Shown piece by piece: positions 18,194-26,143 of a stretch of DNA of 44,422 bases. The notes below the pieces were generated by a model, which was not told the origin of the DNA, did not search any database, and saw nothing but the letters and a program-made list of their open reading frames with translations. The DNA is taken from positions 1-44,422 of the forward strand of contig JAFUPV010000071.1 of NCBI GenBank assembly GCA_017472605.1, read 5' to 3'. The translations under genes and the position numbers were made by a program. This stretch comes from Lachnospiraceae bacterium. GTDB taxonomy: Bacteria; Bacillota; Clostridia; Lachnospirales; Lachnospiraceae. Position 1 is the first letter of the stretch. Every line of letters begins with the position of its first letter.

Positions 18194-19149
18194 AAATTGT
18201 ACTGTTGGACGGGTATACGTTAAATCCGGGCGATCTGAGCTGGGAACCGCTGGAAAAGCTGGGTGAGTTTGTTGTTTATGACCGGACGGCACCGGAGGAG
18301 ACGCTGGAGCGGATGAAGGATGCGGAGATCGTCATTTCCAATAAGACGGTCATTACGAGAGCGCACATCGAAGCCTGCGAGAAGCTTCAGTATCTGGGCG
18401 TCACCGCAACCGGCTACAATGTCATTGACATTGAGGCAGCGAAGGAGAAAGGGATTCCTGTGTGCAATGTTCCGGGATACAGCACCGATGCGGTTGCCCA
18501 GATGACCTTTTCCCTGCTTCTGGAGCTGACAACCAACGTGGCTCTGCACAGCGCATCCGTTTATGACGGTCAGTGGTGCCGTTCCAGGGATTTCTGCTAC
18601 TGGAAAGCGCCTGTTGTTGATCTGGCAGGAAAGACCATGGGACTGATTGGTTTCGGAAGCATCGGACAGAAGGTGGCACAGATCGCTGTGGCGTTTGGCA
18701 TGAACGTGCTTGTGTACAGCCGGACAAGAAAACCATGGCTGGAAACGGACAGGATTCATTTTACCGACCTGGATACGCTTCTTTCTTCTGCCGATGTGGT
18801 ATCGCTTCATTGTCCCCTGTTCCCGGAAACAAAGGAACTGATTAATAAGAATACGATTGCAAAGATGAAGGACGGCGCATATCTGCTCAACACAGCAAGA
18901 GGAGCCTGCATCAACGAGGCAGATGTGGCAGAAGCGCTGAAAAATGGAAAGCTTGCCGGCGCGGGAGCCGATGTGGTTTCCGTGGAACCGATGAGAGCGG
19001 ACAATCCGCTATTGAAGGCACCGAACATGGTGATCACGCCTCACATTTCCTGGGCATCCAACGATTCCAGAAAACGGCTGATGCAGATCGTGGCAGACAA
19101 TATCGAAGCGTTCCAGAAAGGAAGCCCGGTCAACAATGTCTGGGCATGA
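18190..19149 (+). CDS. D-2-hydroxyacid dehydrogenase
   Basis: NAD-dependent oxidoreductase of the glycerate/lactate/phosphoglycerate dehydrogenase group, 319 residues. The nucleotide site GLIGFGSIGQKVA is near residue 155. The catalytic Arg lies in LLNTARGACINEADV, the Glu in DVVSVEPM and the His in ITPHISWAS. Sequence pattern and length fit the HprA-like hydroxypyruvate/glycerate dehydrogenases best, but substrate is not safely read from motifs. The gene starts inside the stop of the kinase gene (ATGA overlap) and is followed six bases later by the sirtuin-like gene. Confidence 0.93.
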   Translation: MKIVLLDGYTLNPGDLSWEPLEKLGEFVVYDRTAPEETLERMKDAEIVISNKTVITRAHIEACEKLQYLGVTATGYNVIDIEAAKEKGIPVCNVPGYSTDAVAQMTFSLLLELTTNVALHSASVYDGQWCRSRDFCYWKAPVVDLAGKTMGLIGFGSIGQKVAQIAVAFGMNVLVYSRTRKPWLETDRIHFTDLDTLLSSADVVSLHCPLFPETKELINKNTIAKMKDGAYLLNTARGACINEADVAEALKNGKLAGAGADVVSVEPMRADNPLLKAPNMVITPHISWASNDSRKRLMQIVADNIEAFQKGSPVNNVWA

Positions 19150-19155
19150 TAAGTG

Positions 19156-19650
19156 ATGGAAAGAAAAGAAACAATCGAACGGATCCTTTCCGAGGCGGAA
19201 ATGCTTCTGATTGGAATTGGTTCCGAGCTGGAAATCAATGAAACAAACCGGGATGCCGTGGATGAAGCCTATCGGCGGATCGCATCCTATGTAAAAGGAA
19301 GACCATATTTTGTTCTTACCGGGAATACCGATGGGAAAATTCTTGATGGAACATTGTTCCATGGCCTTGTTTCGGCGCCGAATCTGGAAGGACAGGAGAA
19401 AAGCTGGCAGAGTTACATGAACTGGCTGACCTGTACGCTGAATCACCGGCTGGTGATCCTGGAGATCGGTGAAGGCTTTCGCCAGCCGCAGCTGATGCGA
19501 TGGCCGTTTGAAAAGGTAGTTATGTACAATAAAAAAGCGGTGCTGATCCGTGTGGGAAAGAGCTTTCCTCAGGTTCCGAAGGAACTGGGAGAGCAGGCAG
19601 TTTCTCTGGCAATGGACGGGTGCAGCTTTATTGAGGAGGTACTTCGTTGA
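19156..19650 (+). CDS. small sirtuin-like (SIR2-related) protein, apparently degenerate
   Basis: A 164-residue protein without a standard name. The pattern follows a shortened SIR2 Rossmann fold: AEMLLIGIGSEL (15-25) at the place of the GAG motif, YFVLTGNTDGKI (51-62) where sirtuins have T-x-N-x-D, and LVILEIGEGFRQPQLMRWPF near 105-125, which resembles the LELGVGF-x-TP...RFPFE block of SirTM-type sirtuins. There are no zinc-binding Cys pairs, the GAGxS glycine/serine motif is altered, and the protein is about half the usual length. Catalysis is therefore doubtful. ATG 19156 is more likely than the adjacent GTG 19153, and there is no strong ribosome binding site, so coupling to the gene before is probable. 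The stop overlaps hisH. Confidence 0.6.
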   Translation: MERKETIERILSEAEMLLIGIGSELEINETNRDAVDEAYRRIASYVKGRPYFVLTGNTDGKILDGTLFHGLVSAPNLEGQEKSWQSYMNWLTCTLNHRLVILEIGEGFRQPQLMRWPFEKVVMYNKKAVLIRVGKSFPQVPKELGEQAVSLAMDGCSFIEEVLR

Positions 19651-20270
19651 TCGCGATTATTGATTATGATGCAGGAAATATAAAAAGCGTGGAAAAGGCG
19701 CTGGCTGCCCTGGGAGAAGAGACGGTTCTGACGAGAGATCCGGAGACGATTCTTGCGGCCGAAAAGGTGATTCTGCCGGGAGTCGGATCCTTTGGCGATG
19801 CGATGCAGAATCTGCGTCAGTTTGGACTGGTTGAGGTGATCCGCGATGTGGTGAAAAAGGGGACTCCTTTCCTTGGGATCTGTCTCGGTCTTCAGCTGCT
19901 GTTTGAGCGAAGCGATGAAACACCTGGTGTGGAGGGGCTTGGCATTCTGGAAGGTGAAATTCTTCGGATTCCGGATCAGGAAGGTCTGAAAATTCCGCAT
20001 ATGGGCTGGAATTCCCTGGATGTAACAGAGAATGCAACATTGTTTCACGGTCTGGAAGAACATCCTTACGTTTATTTTGTCCATTCCTACTATCTGAAAG
20101 CAAAGGATCCGTCCATTGTTGCGGCAACAACGGAATATAGCACCCACATCCATGCGTCGGTAGAAGCGGGAAATGTGTTTGCCTGCCAGTTCCACCCGGA
20201 GAAAAGCTCCCGTGTCGGCCTGACAATCCTTCGCAATTTTGCTGCTATCGGAAGAAAGGGGGAGGCATAA
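19647..20270 (+). CDS. hisH: imidazole glycerol phosphate synthase, glutaminase subunit
   Basis: HisH frees ammonia from glutamine and passes it to HisF in histidine synthesis. The 207-residue class I amidotransferase shows the oxyanion region [11 protein letters not shown], the nucleophile in [13 protein letters not shown] and the His-Glu pair in CQFHPEKSS. The start is TTG at 19647, with GAGGAGGT six bases before it, and overlaps the previous stop by four bases (TTGA). HisF follows directly. No other his gene is nearby, although HisA and HisI normally accompany this pair. Confidence 0.95.
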   Translation: MIAIIDYDAGNIKSVEKALAALGEETVLTRDPETILAAEKVILPGVGSFGDAMQNLRQFGLVEVIRDVVKKGTPFLGICLGLQLLFERSDETPGVEGLGILEGEILRIPDQEGLKIPHMGWNSLDVTENATLFHGLEEHPYVYFVHSYYLKAKDPSIVAATTEYSTHIHASVEAGNVFACQFHPEKSSRVGLTILRNFAAIGRKGEA

Positions 20271-20271
20271 C

Positions 20272-21033
20272 ATGTTTACAAAGCGAATTATTCCCTGTCT
20301 GGATGTCCATGGAGGACGTGTGGTCAAGGGTGTGAATTTTGTGAATCTGCGCGATGCCGGCGATCCGGTGGAAATCGCCGCCGCCTATGACAAAGCCGGT
20401 GCGGATGAACTGGTATTCCTCGACATTACCGCGTCTTCTGACGCGAGAAACATTGTTGTGGACATGGTTCGCCGTGTTGCGGAGACGGTTTTCATTCCCT
20501 TTACCGTTGGCGGCGGAATCCGCACGGTCGAGGATTTCAGGGCACTGCTTCGGGAAGGCGCGGATAAAATTTCCATTAACTCGTCTGCAATCAACACACC
20601 GCAGCTGATCAGCGATGCGGCAGACAAGTTTGGCAGTCAGTGCGTAGTTGTGGCCATTGATGCCAGAAGACGCGCAGATGGAAGCGGCTGGAATGTTTAC
20701 AAAAACGGCGGACGGATCGATACCGGCCTCGACGCGGTGGAATGGGCGATGAAGGCAAACCGGATGGGCGCGGGAGAGATCCTGCTGACCAGCATGGACT
20801 GTGACGGAACAAAAGCCGGCTATGATCTGGAACTGACACGTCAGATTTCAGAAAATGTGTCCATCCCTGTAATCGCTTCCGGCGGAGCAGGTACAAAAGA
20901 TCATTTTTATGATGCACTGACGGAAGGAAGGGCGGATGCGGCGCTGGCTGCCAGCCTGTTCCACTATAAAGAACTGGAAATTGCCGATCTGAAGCAGTAT
21001 CTGAGTGAGAGAGGCATCTCTGTCAGAAAGTGA
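20272..21033 (+). CDS. hisF: imidazole glycerol phosphate synthase, cyclase subunit
   Basis: HisF uses ammonia from HisH to turn PRFAR into imidazole glycerol phosphate and AICAR. It is a (beta/alpha)8 barrel of 253 residues, with the two catalytic aspartates in [14 protein letters not shown] and VVVAIDARR and the phosphate-binding loops VGGGIR and ASGGAG. The frame is open upstream to 20239, but ATG 20272 follows GGGGGAGG and starts with the normal [12 protein letters not shown]. Two bases separate it from hisH, so the two subunits are made together. Confidence 0.97.
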   Translation: MFTKRIIPCLDVHGGRVVKGVNFVNLRDAGDPVEIAAAYDKAGADELVFLDITASSDARNIVVDMVRRVAETVFIPFTVGGGIRTVEDFRALLREGADKISINSSAINTPQLISDAADKFGSQCVVVAIDARRRADGSGWNVYKNGGRIDTGLDAVEWAMKANRMGAGEILLTSMDCDGTKAGYDLELTRQISENVSIPVIASGGAGTKDHFYDALTEGRADAALAASLFHYKELEIADLKQYLSERGISVRK

Positions 21034-21054
21034 TGTGCGGAATAGGAGGAAACT

Positions 21055-21738
21055 ATGGGTGCGATTGCAAATGACTGGCTGAAGCCGCTTAGTCCTGAGT
21101 TTAAGAAGCCTTATTATGCGAAATTATATAAAACGATCCTGGAGGAGTATCAGAATCATCAGGTGTTTCCGCCGTCGGATGACGTGTTCAATGCGTTTTC
21201 GCTGACTCCGCTGTCGGAGGTAAAAGTGGTAATTCTCGGACAGGATCCCTACCATGGAGACGGCCAGGCCCATGGACTTTGCTTTTCGGTGAAGCCGGAT
21301 GTGGAGATTCCGCCGTCGCTGGTGAACATTTACCAGGAACTGAAAGATGACCTGGGCTGTTACATACCGGACAACGGATATCTGGTCAAATGGGCAAAAC
21401 AGGGTGTTCTGCTTCTGAACACAGTTCTGACGGTCCGCGCGCACCAGGCCTATTCCCACCGCGGAATCGGCTGGGAGGAATTTACCGATGCGGCAATCCG
21501 TGTGCTGGCAGAACAGGATCGTCCCATGGTGTTCATTCTCTGGGGGCGTCCCGCTCAGGCGAAAAAGGCGATGCTTCACAACCCGAAGCATCTGATTCTG
21601 GAGGCACCCCATCCGAGTCCGCTGTCTGCCTACCGCGGTTTCTTCGGCAGCAGACCATTCAGCCGGACAAATGAATATCTGGAGCAGAACGGACTGGCGC
21701 CCATTGACTGGCAGATTGAGAATGTGAGACAGGTCTGA
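21055..21738 (+). CDS. ung: uracil-DNA glycosylase
   Basis: Removes uracil from DNA as the first step of base excision repair. The 227 residues match family 1. The water-activating Asp is in GQDPYHGDGQAHGL near residue 65, and the leucine-loop motif HPSPLSAYRGFFG near 185 holds the catalytic His. An AGGAGG box precedes ATG 21055. It comes 21 bases after hisF and probably shares its transcript. Confidence 0.97.
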   Translation: MGAIANDWLKPLSPEFKKPYYAKLYKTILEEYQNHQVFPPSDDVFNAFSLTPLSEVKVVILGQDPYHGDGQAHGLCFSVKPDVEIPPSLVNIYQELKDDLGCYIPDNGYLVKWAKQGVLLLNTVLTVRAHQAYSHRGIGWEEFTDAAIRVLAEQDRPMVFILWGRPAQAKKAMLHNPKHLILEAPHPSPLSAYRGFFGSRPFSRTNEYLEQNGLAPIDWQIENVRQV

Positions 21739-21770
21739 CCGGAAATGCTGGTGGTGCATAGCAGAGTGAG

Positions 21771-21776
21771 TATAAT
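21771..21776 (+). promoter_or_regulatory. possible -10 box before uppP
   Basis: A perfect TATAAT lies about 57 bases before the uppP start. The -35 position shows only CTGGTG-like sequence, so this promoter would be weak or need help; read-through from ung is also possible. Confidence 0.4.
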
Positions 21777-21832
21777 AAAAGAGCTGCGTGCAGAAGTTGA
21801 AAACTGTGTGCGCCGCTCATGCAGGAGGATAT

Positions 21833-22681
21833 ATGAATTTAATTGAATGGATCCGGGTCATTGTACTTGGTATCATTGAGGGAATTACAGAATGGCTGCC
21901 GGTCAGCAGTACCGGACATCTGATTCTTGTGGAGGAATTCTGGAAGACAAACGCAACCGAGGTGTTCACAGAAGAATTCAGCAGCATGTTTGATGTGGTG
22001 ATCCAGCTGGGAGCGATCCTTGCCGTTGTCACGGTTTTCTTTAATAAGCTGAATCCGTTTTCTTCCCAGAAGGACAGCAGACAGAAGCGCCACACCATCG
22101 AGCTGTGGAAAAAGGTAATCATCGGCTGCATTCCTGCCGGTGTAATCGGCATTCTTTTTGATGATCTGATTGAAGCATATCTGATGAAATGGTATGTGGT
22201 AGCAGCAATGCTGATCCTCGTCGGTATTGTGATCATTATCGTAGAGACAGGAAACCGGGGAAAAAATCATTCCATCGTCAAGTTCTCCCAGATGAGCTAC
22301 AAGACAGCTTTTCTGATCGGTGTATTCCAGATTTTATCCATGGTTCCGGGAACGTCCCGCTCCGGTATCACCATTATCGGCGCGCTTCTTCTTGGCTGTT
22401 CCCGCTACATTGCAGCAGAGTACACCTTCTATCTGGCGATTCCGGTCATGTTCGGTGCAAGTGCGCTGAAGATCGTGAAATTCCTTCTGAATTCGCCGCA
22501 GGTAAGCTCGGAGCAGTTCTTCGTGATGCTGCTTGCAATGGCAGTGGCTTACGGTGTCTCCCTTCTTGTCATCAAGTTCCTGATGCAGTATATCAAGAGA
22601 CATAACTTCAACATCTTTGCCCTTTACCGCATTGCCCTTGGAATTGTCGTGATTATTGCGGGAATTGCGTTCGGACTGTAA
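21833..22681 (+). CDS. uppP: undecaprenyl-diphosphatase (BacA type)
   Basis: Integral membrane phosphatase that recycles undecaprenyl diphosphate to the monophosphate carrier used for peptidoglycan and other wall polymers; also gives bacitracin tolerance. The 282 residues have about eight hydrophobic segments and the two conserved active-site blocks GITEWLPVSSTGHLIL near the N terminus and PGTSRSGITI near residue 175. The frame is open 15 codons further upstream, but ATG 21833 follows GCAGGAGGA. It is the last gene of the rightward run that starts at 15984, before the tRNA-Leu pair. Confidence 0.96.
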   Translation: MNLIEWIRVIVLGIIEGITEWLPVSSTGHLILVEEFWKTNATEVFTEEFSSMFDVVIQLGAILAVVTVFFNKLNPFSSQKDSRQKRHTIELWKKVIIGCIPAGVIGILFDDLIEAYLMKWYVVAAMLILVGIVIIIVETGNRGKNHSIVKFSQMSYKTAFLIGVFQILSMVPGTSRSGITIIGALLLGCSRYIAAEYTFYLAIPVMFGASALKIVKFLLNSPQVSSEQFFVMLLAMAVAYGVSLLVIKFLMQYIKRHNFNIFALYRIALGIVVIIAGIAFGL

Positions 22682-22747
22682 AAAGAGGGCGGTTTACCGG
22701 CATTGTTGTCGGCCAAAAAAGAAATTAAAAATATTTTTGAAAAAGTG

Positions 22748-22776
22748 TTGACAAATCGAACTTCATGTGTTATTAT
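22748..22776 (+). promoter_or_regulatory. sigma-A promoter of the tRNA-Leu pair
   Basis: TTGACA, 17 bp, TATTAT, ending 25 bases before the first tRNA-Leu. Good match to the consensus, as for other stable RNA promoters in the window. Confidence 0.8.
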
Positions 22777-22800
22777 ATGACTCGTTGGTGAGAACAACAA

Positions 22801-22883
22801 GCAGTTGTGGCGGAATTGGCAGACGCGCAAGACTAAGGATCTTGTGATATTACATCGTACGGGTTCAAGTCCCGTCAACTGCA
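22801..22883 (+). tRNA. tRNA-Leu (anticodon TAA)
   Basis: Class II tRNA with long variable arm. Acceptor GCAGTTG / CAACTGC with discriminator A, anticodon stem CAAGA / TCTTG around loop CTAAGGA, T arm CGGG-TTCAAGT-CCCG. CCA is not encoded. It is followed by a second leucine tRNA 44 bases downstream. Confidence 0.95.
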
Positions 22884-22927
22884 CTGACGAGTCAGATGCA
22901 GTTTGGCTTGTCAACAAAACTAAATAT

Positions 22928-23011
22928 GCAGTTGTGGCGGAATTGGCATACGCGCATGATTCAGGTTCATGTCCATGTACTTGGGTAGGGGTTCAAGTCC
23001 CCTCAACTGCA
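22928..23011 (+). tRNA. tRNA-Leu (anticodon CAG)
   Basis: Class II tRNA with the same acceptor stem as its neighbour (GCAGTTG / CAACTGC), anticodon stem CATGA / TCATG around loop TTCAGGT, a long variable arm and T arm GGGG-TTCAAGT-CCCC. The two differ in the anticodon and variable arms, so they are isoacceptors and not a fresh duplication. The A+T-rich island begins just beyond it. Confidence 0.95.
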
Positions 23012-23022
23012 TCTCGAAAGTT

Positions 23023-23058
23023 ACCTCTCTTGTCTGGAAAGACAAGGGAGGTTTTCTT
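23023..23058 (+). terminator. strong terminator after the tRNA-Leu pair
   Basis: A 13-bp stem ACCTCTCTTGTCT / AGACAAGGGAGGT (one T-G pair) with loop GGAA, followed by TTTCTTGTGTTTG. It ends the tRNA transcript 12 bases after the second tRNA. Confidence 0.85.
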
Positions 23059-23229
23059 GTGTTTGTGGATTGGATGAATACTTGTGGGAAGGAACCTTCT
23101 TTTGTCTCAGTGGGCAGGAGAGGGTTCTTTTGTTTATTAACAATAGGTGTGGAAGGACAATCGCAGCTATATGAGGGGAGGACTTGGAGCTGTGACGAAA
23201 ATGCTGTGACGAAAAAGGATACGAAAAAC
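23059..23229. other. non-coding A+T-rich stretch at the left edge of the defence island
   Basis: No convincing gene. A second imperfect hairpin (AAGGAACC near 23089 with GGGTTCTTTT near 23126) runs into TTTTGTTT and may be another terminator. The frame that is open here from 22969 begins inside the tRNA and has no ribosome binding site, so I treat it as chance. Confidence 0.5.
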
Positions 23230-23258
23230 TTGTATCATTCGACATATTGTGCTACAAT
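23230..23258 (+). promoter_or_regulatory. promoter of the mcrBC remnant operon
   Basis: TTGTAT, 17 bp, TACAAT with TG one base upstream (extended -10). It is the only good promoter between the tRNA terminator and the mcrB-like gene. Confidence 0.6.
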
Positions 23259-23349
23259 ACTTTGTAAATCGATGTTATTTTGCAGGAATACCAACCGTGG
23301 GGAACAATGGCGAAGGAAAATTGCCAGAAAACAGAGCATTTATAACGGT

Positions 23350-23511
23350 ATGAGCTTTGAGGGCAATGGGGAAGGTGCAGGTCAGCCAGACTTTCGGGAG
23401 ATAAAGATTCCAGTTCGGAAGCAGACGAGAATTGCTTCATCGAATGAAATGATTGAGGGATACAGAAGAAAAGCAGCAATGCTGCAAAGGAGCGGAGAGA
23501 TAGAGTTATGA
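23350..23511 (+). CDS. small unknown ORF overlapping the original mcrB start
   Basis: Codes for 53 residues, charged and probably helical, rich in Glu, Arg and Lys, ending in RSGEIEL. I do not recognise a family. The strongest support is its stop, which overlaps ATG 23508 by four bases (ATGA), the arrangement of coupled operon genes; ATG 23508 in turn lies in frame with mcrB. There is no clear ribosome binding site before ATG 23350, and the frame stays open far upstream, so the true start is uncertain or the 5' part is damaged. It could be a short partner of McrB or the remains of a longer gene. Confidence 0.4.
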   Translation: MSFEGNGEGAGQPDFREIKIPVRKQTRIASSNEMIEGYRRKAAMLQRSGEIEL

Positions 23512-23549
23512 TTAATAAGAATATTTAGAAACGTGCGGAAGAAGCATAT

Positions 23550-25547
23550 ATGAGGTGTTTACCGAAGCGCTTCACAGGTAATGAGGATTTTAAATGGAAG
23601 GCAATCGCGTATTTTCGGAAGCATTGGGATATTGAGGCATCTGACTTTGCAGCAATGCTTGATCTTGCTCTTGATAAAACGAGTCTTCTTCTTGCGGGTG
23701 GGCATTATTTCGCCAGAAAGATGATAGTTAGCTTTGCGAAGAAGGATCCGGAAGGTGTACGTGAACTATTCCGAACACTTTATGATGAGACAAGGGATTT
23801 AACTCAAAGGATTGATTTTTTTACTGCCTATGCAGAGAAACGAAAGCAGAATCATAACGACTCTGATTGGAAGAATACATTTCATGATATGCGGGCAATC
23901 AGTGTATATCTTTGGCTGAAATATCCGGACAAATACTATATATTCAAATATCAGGATGTAAAAACTGCGGCAGAGAAGCTAGAAAGCAGTTTTATGCCGA
24001 AAAAGTTTGCCGGAGTTTACAATCTGATAGAAGCGATCGAATTTTACAATGAGGTACACGATAGTATCATCAAAAATCAGGAAATGATTGATGTATTTCA
24101 TAGTCTTTTAACAGATGACTGCTATCCGGATCCGGAATACCGGACATTAACTTTTGATGTTGTGTTCTACATCAGTAATTATTTTCAGAAAGATGAATGG
24201 TACCCAAGCGATTATAATCCGGGGATTTCCGTAGATGAATGGGTTGAACTTTTACAGAATAAGGAGATCTTTACGGAGGGCAGCCTTGCTATCATGAAAA
24301 GGATGAAGGATATCGGTGGACAGGCTACCTGCACTGAGCTTTCAGAAAAATACGGTGGAACAATAAATTTTTACAATAGGGGCTCATCTTGTCTTGCTGA
24401 ACGTATTGCTACGTACAAAAAATGTCCCGTGCCACAAAGGGATTCTGGAGAACTTTGTTATTGGCCGGTACTCTATGTGGGAAAAGATGCTTCAAAGGAA
24501 AGCAAAGGTTCTTTTATCTGGAAATTACGAGAGGAACTGGGTGAAGCTCTTAACAAGATTGATTTATCGGACGTCCCATTATATGTTAGAGAATCCGAAG
24601 CAACTGTGGAGGAATCATTCAAAGTAGAAACAGAACAGGTGAAGACAACACTGGTAATGGAGTATGAGTGTTATACGAAAGAAGATTTCCTTTCTGAGGT
24701 ATTTATGAAGGAAGACGAGTATGGTAAGCTGGTCAGTCTTCTGCGCAGAAAGAAAAACGTCATCCTTCAGGGACCGCCTGGGGTTGGAAAGACATTTACT
24801 GCCAGGAGGCTTGCCTATTCCATGGTTGGAAAGAAGGATTATTCGAGAGTCGAAATGGTCCAATTCCATCCGAATTATGCATACGAAGACTTTATTATGG
24901 GATATAAGCCGGATGGTGCGGATTTCAAGTTGCGGGAAGGTATCTTTTATAACTTCTGTGAAAGGGCAAGGAAAAATTCAGATCAGGACTTCTTTTTTAT
25001 CATTGATGAGATTAACAGAGGAAATCTCAGCAAGATTTTTGGCGAATTACTGCAGCTGATAGAAGTGGATTACAGGGATGAGGAAACGTTGCTTGCATAT
25101 GATCATAAGCCATTTTCAGTCCCGAAAAATCTGTATCTGATTGGCATGATGAATACAGCAGACAGGAGCCTTGCATTGATTGATTATGCTTTGCGCCGCA
25201 GATTCAGTTTTTATGAAATGATGCCCGGTTTTGGCTCTAATGGCTTTATTAAGTATAAGAACACTATTCATGACAAGATGTTTGACACATTTATAGAAAA
25301 GATTGTGGAGCTGAATGAAGAAATTCATAATGACCCCGCTCTCGGAGACGAGTTTAAGATCGGACACAGCTATTTTTGCCTGAAAAAGAATGAAGTCTAT
25401 ACTGTAGAATGGCTTCAGTCCGTCTTGGAATATGATATTCTTCCTACTCTAAAAGAGTACTGGTTTGATGACAAGGACAGGCATGAGCGTTGGGAGAAAA
25501 AGTTGTGGAGTGTATTTAATGAACGAACCGACCATATTGATTCATAA
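23550..25547 (+). CDS. mcrB: McrB-like GTPase subunit of a type IV restriction system, with an early in-frame stop upstream
   Basis: McrB-type AAA+ motor that binds modified DNA with its N-terminal part and drives the McrC nuclease by GTP hydrolysis. The 665 residues hold an unrecognised N-terminal recognition region (about 1-370), Walker A GPPGVGKTFTA at about 408, Walker B FFFIIDEINRGNLSKIFGEL and the McrB signature GMMNTADRSLALIDYALRRRF. The natural start is probably ATG 23508, which overlaps the previous ORF, but codon 7 there is TAG (23526-23528). Translation could restart at ATG 23550, which has only a weak GGAAG box, and would lose 14 residues. The motor is otherwise intact, yet its McrC partner is destroyed, so restriction is not expected. 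Base composition is more A+T-rich than the flanks. Confidence 0.85.
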   Translation: MRCLPKRFTGNEDFKWKAIAYFRKHWDIEASDFAAMLDLALDKTSLLLAGGHYFARKMIVSFAKKDPEGVRELFRTLYDETRDLTQRIDFFTAYAEKRKQNHNDSDWKNTFHDMRAISVYLWLKYPDKYYIFKYQDVKTAAEKLESSFMPKKFAGVYNLIEAIEFYNEVHDSIIKNQEMIDVFHSLLTDDCYPDPEYRTLTFDVVFYISNYFQKDEWYPSDYNPGISVDEWVELLQNKEIFTEGSLAIMKRMKDIGGQATCTELSEKYGGTINFYNRGSSCLAERIATYKKCPVPQRDSGELCYWPVLYVGKDASKESKGSFIWKLREELGEALNKIDLSDVPLYVRESEATVEESFKVETEQVKTTLVMEYECYTKEDFLSEVFMKEDEYGKLVSLLRRKKNVILQGPPGVGKTFTARRLAYSMVGKKDYSRVEMVQFHPNYAYEDFIMGYKPDGADFKLREGIFYNFCERARKNSDQDFFFIIDEINRGNLSKIFGELLQLIEVDYRDEETLLAYDHKPFSVPKNLYLIGMMNTADRSLALIDYALRRRFSFYEMMPGFGSNGFIKYKNTIHDKMFDTFIEKIVELNEEIHNDPALGDEFKIGHSYFCLKKNEVYTVEWLQSVLEYDILPTLKEYWFDDKDRHERWEKKLWSVFNERTDHIDS

Positions 25548-26143
25548 TATTTTTTATATGCTTTGCTATGCATTCCGCGTTCTTCGTCAAACAAATTTTG
25601 CAGACATTCTTGCGGAGGAATTTGATCATGTGGAGGATTTGATGGCAGCTATCCTCTCACGTGGGATTGCCATGCAGTTAAAGCAGGGGTTGTGCAAGTC
25701 TTATGTGGAGAAGAAAGAGCAGACAGAAGCTCTGAGAGGTAAACTGCACCCATGCGAGACAAAACGTCTTCATTCCATGAAAATACCGAAAGTGGAATGT
25801 TCGTTTGATGAGCTGACGGAGAACAATGAACTGAACCGGATTCTCAAGGCGACTGCACAGAAGCTGACAGCTTGTCCTGAAGTATCAATCAAATACAGAA
25901 AGGAACTCCGCAACAAGCTATATGGGCAAACAGATGGTACACAGCAACAATATTTATCAGATTTACGCCTATGTAAAGAATGAAGATAAGCACCATACCG
26001 GCAATGTCAGTGGTATGTTACTATATGCTAAGACAACGGAAGACGTCTTACCCTCCCTTTCTGTTACGATTGGAGGTAATCAGATATCAGCAAGAACCCT
26101 GGACTTGAACAGGGACTTTAAGGAAATCGCATGTTCGCTGGAT
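25519..26143 (+). pseudogene. mcrC: mcrC remnant: nuclease core deleted, reading frame shifted
   Basis: McrC supplies the PD-(D/E)xK nuclease of the McrBC complex. The N-terminal part starts at ATG 25519 (GGAG 8 bases before, 29-base overlap with mcrB) and runs to about 25915 (ILIHNIFYMLCYAFRVL ... KYRKELRNKL). The last part of the family then resumes in the +1 frame from about 25916 (GKQMVHSNNIYQIYAYVKN, GNQISARTLDLNRDF). The whole middle, where McrC has its PD and D-x-K residues before the SANLYQI-like block, is missing. The two pieces give about 210 residues against 350-450 in intact proteins. So this is an internal deletion that also broke the frame. The right end passes into an unrelated ATPase fragment at about 26132-26146. 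Confidence 0.8.

Noticed and set aside
22801-23011. Two similar tRNA-Leu genes as attachment-site direct repeats of a mobile element
   Set aside because: They differ in anticodon and variable arm and are normal isoacceptors. I found no copy of the tRNA 3' end near 26640, and no integrase gene is present.
22969-23349. Long open frame starting inside tRNA-Leu(CAG)
   Set aside because: It begins within the tRNA, has no ribosome binding site, and its first 127 codons look like random sequence; only the last 53 codons have operon-type support.
25519-26143. Programmed ribosomal frameshift in mcrC
   Set aside because: A frameshift would leave the whole protein coded, but here the central catalytic part is missing, so a deletion explains the change of frame.
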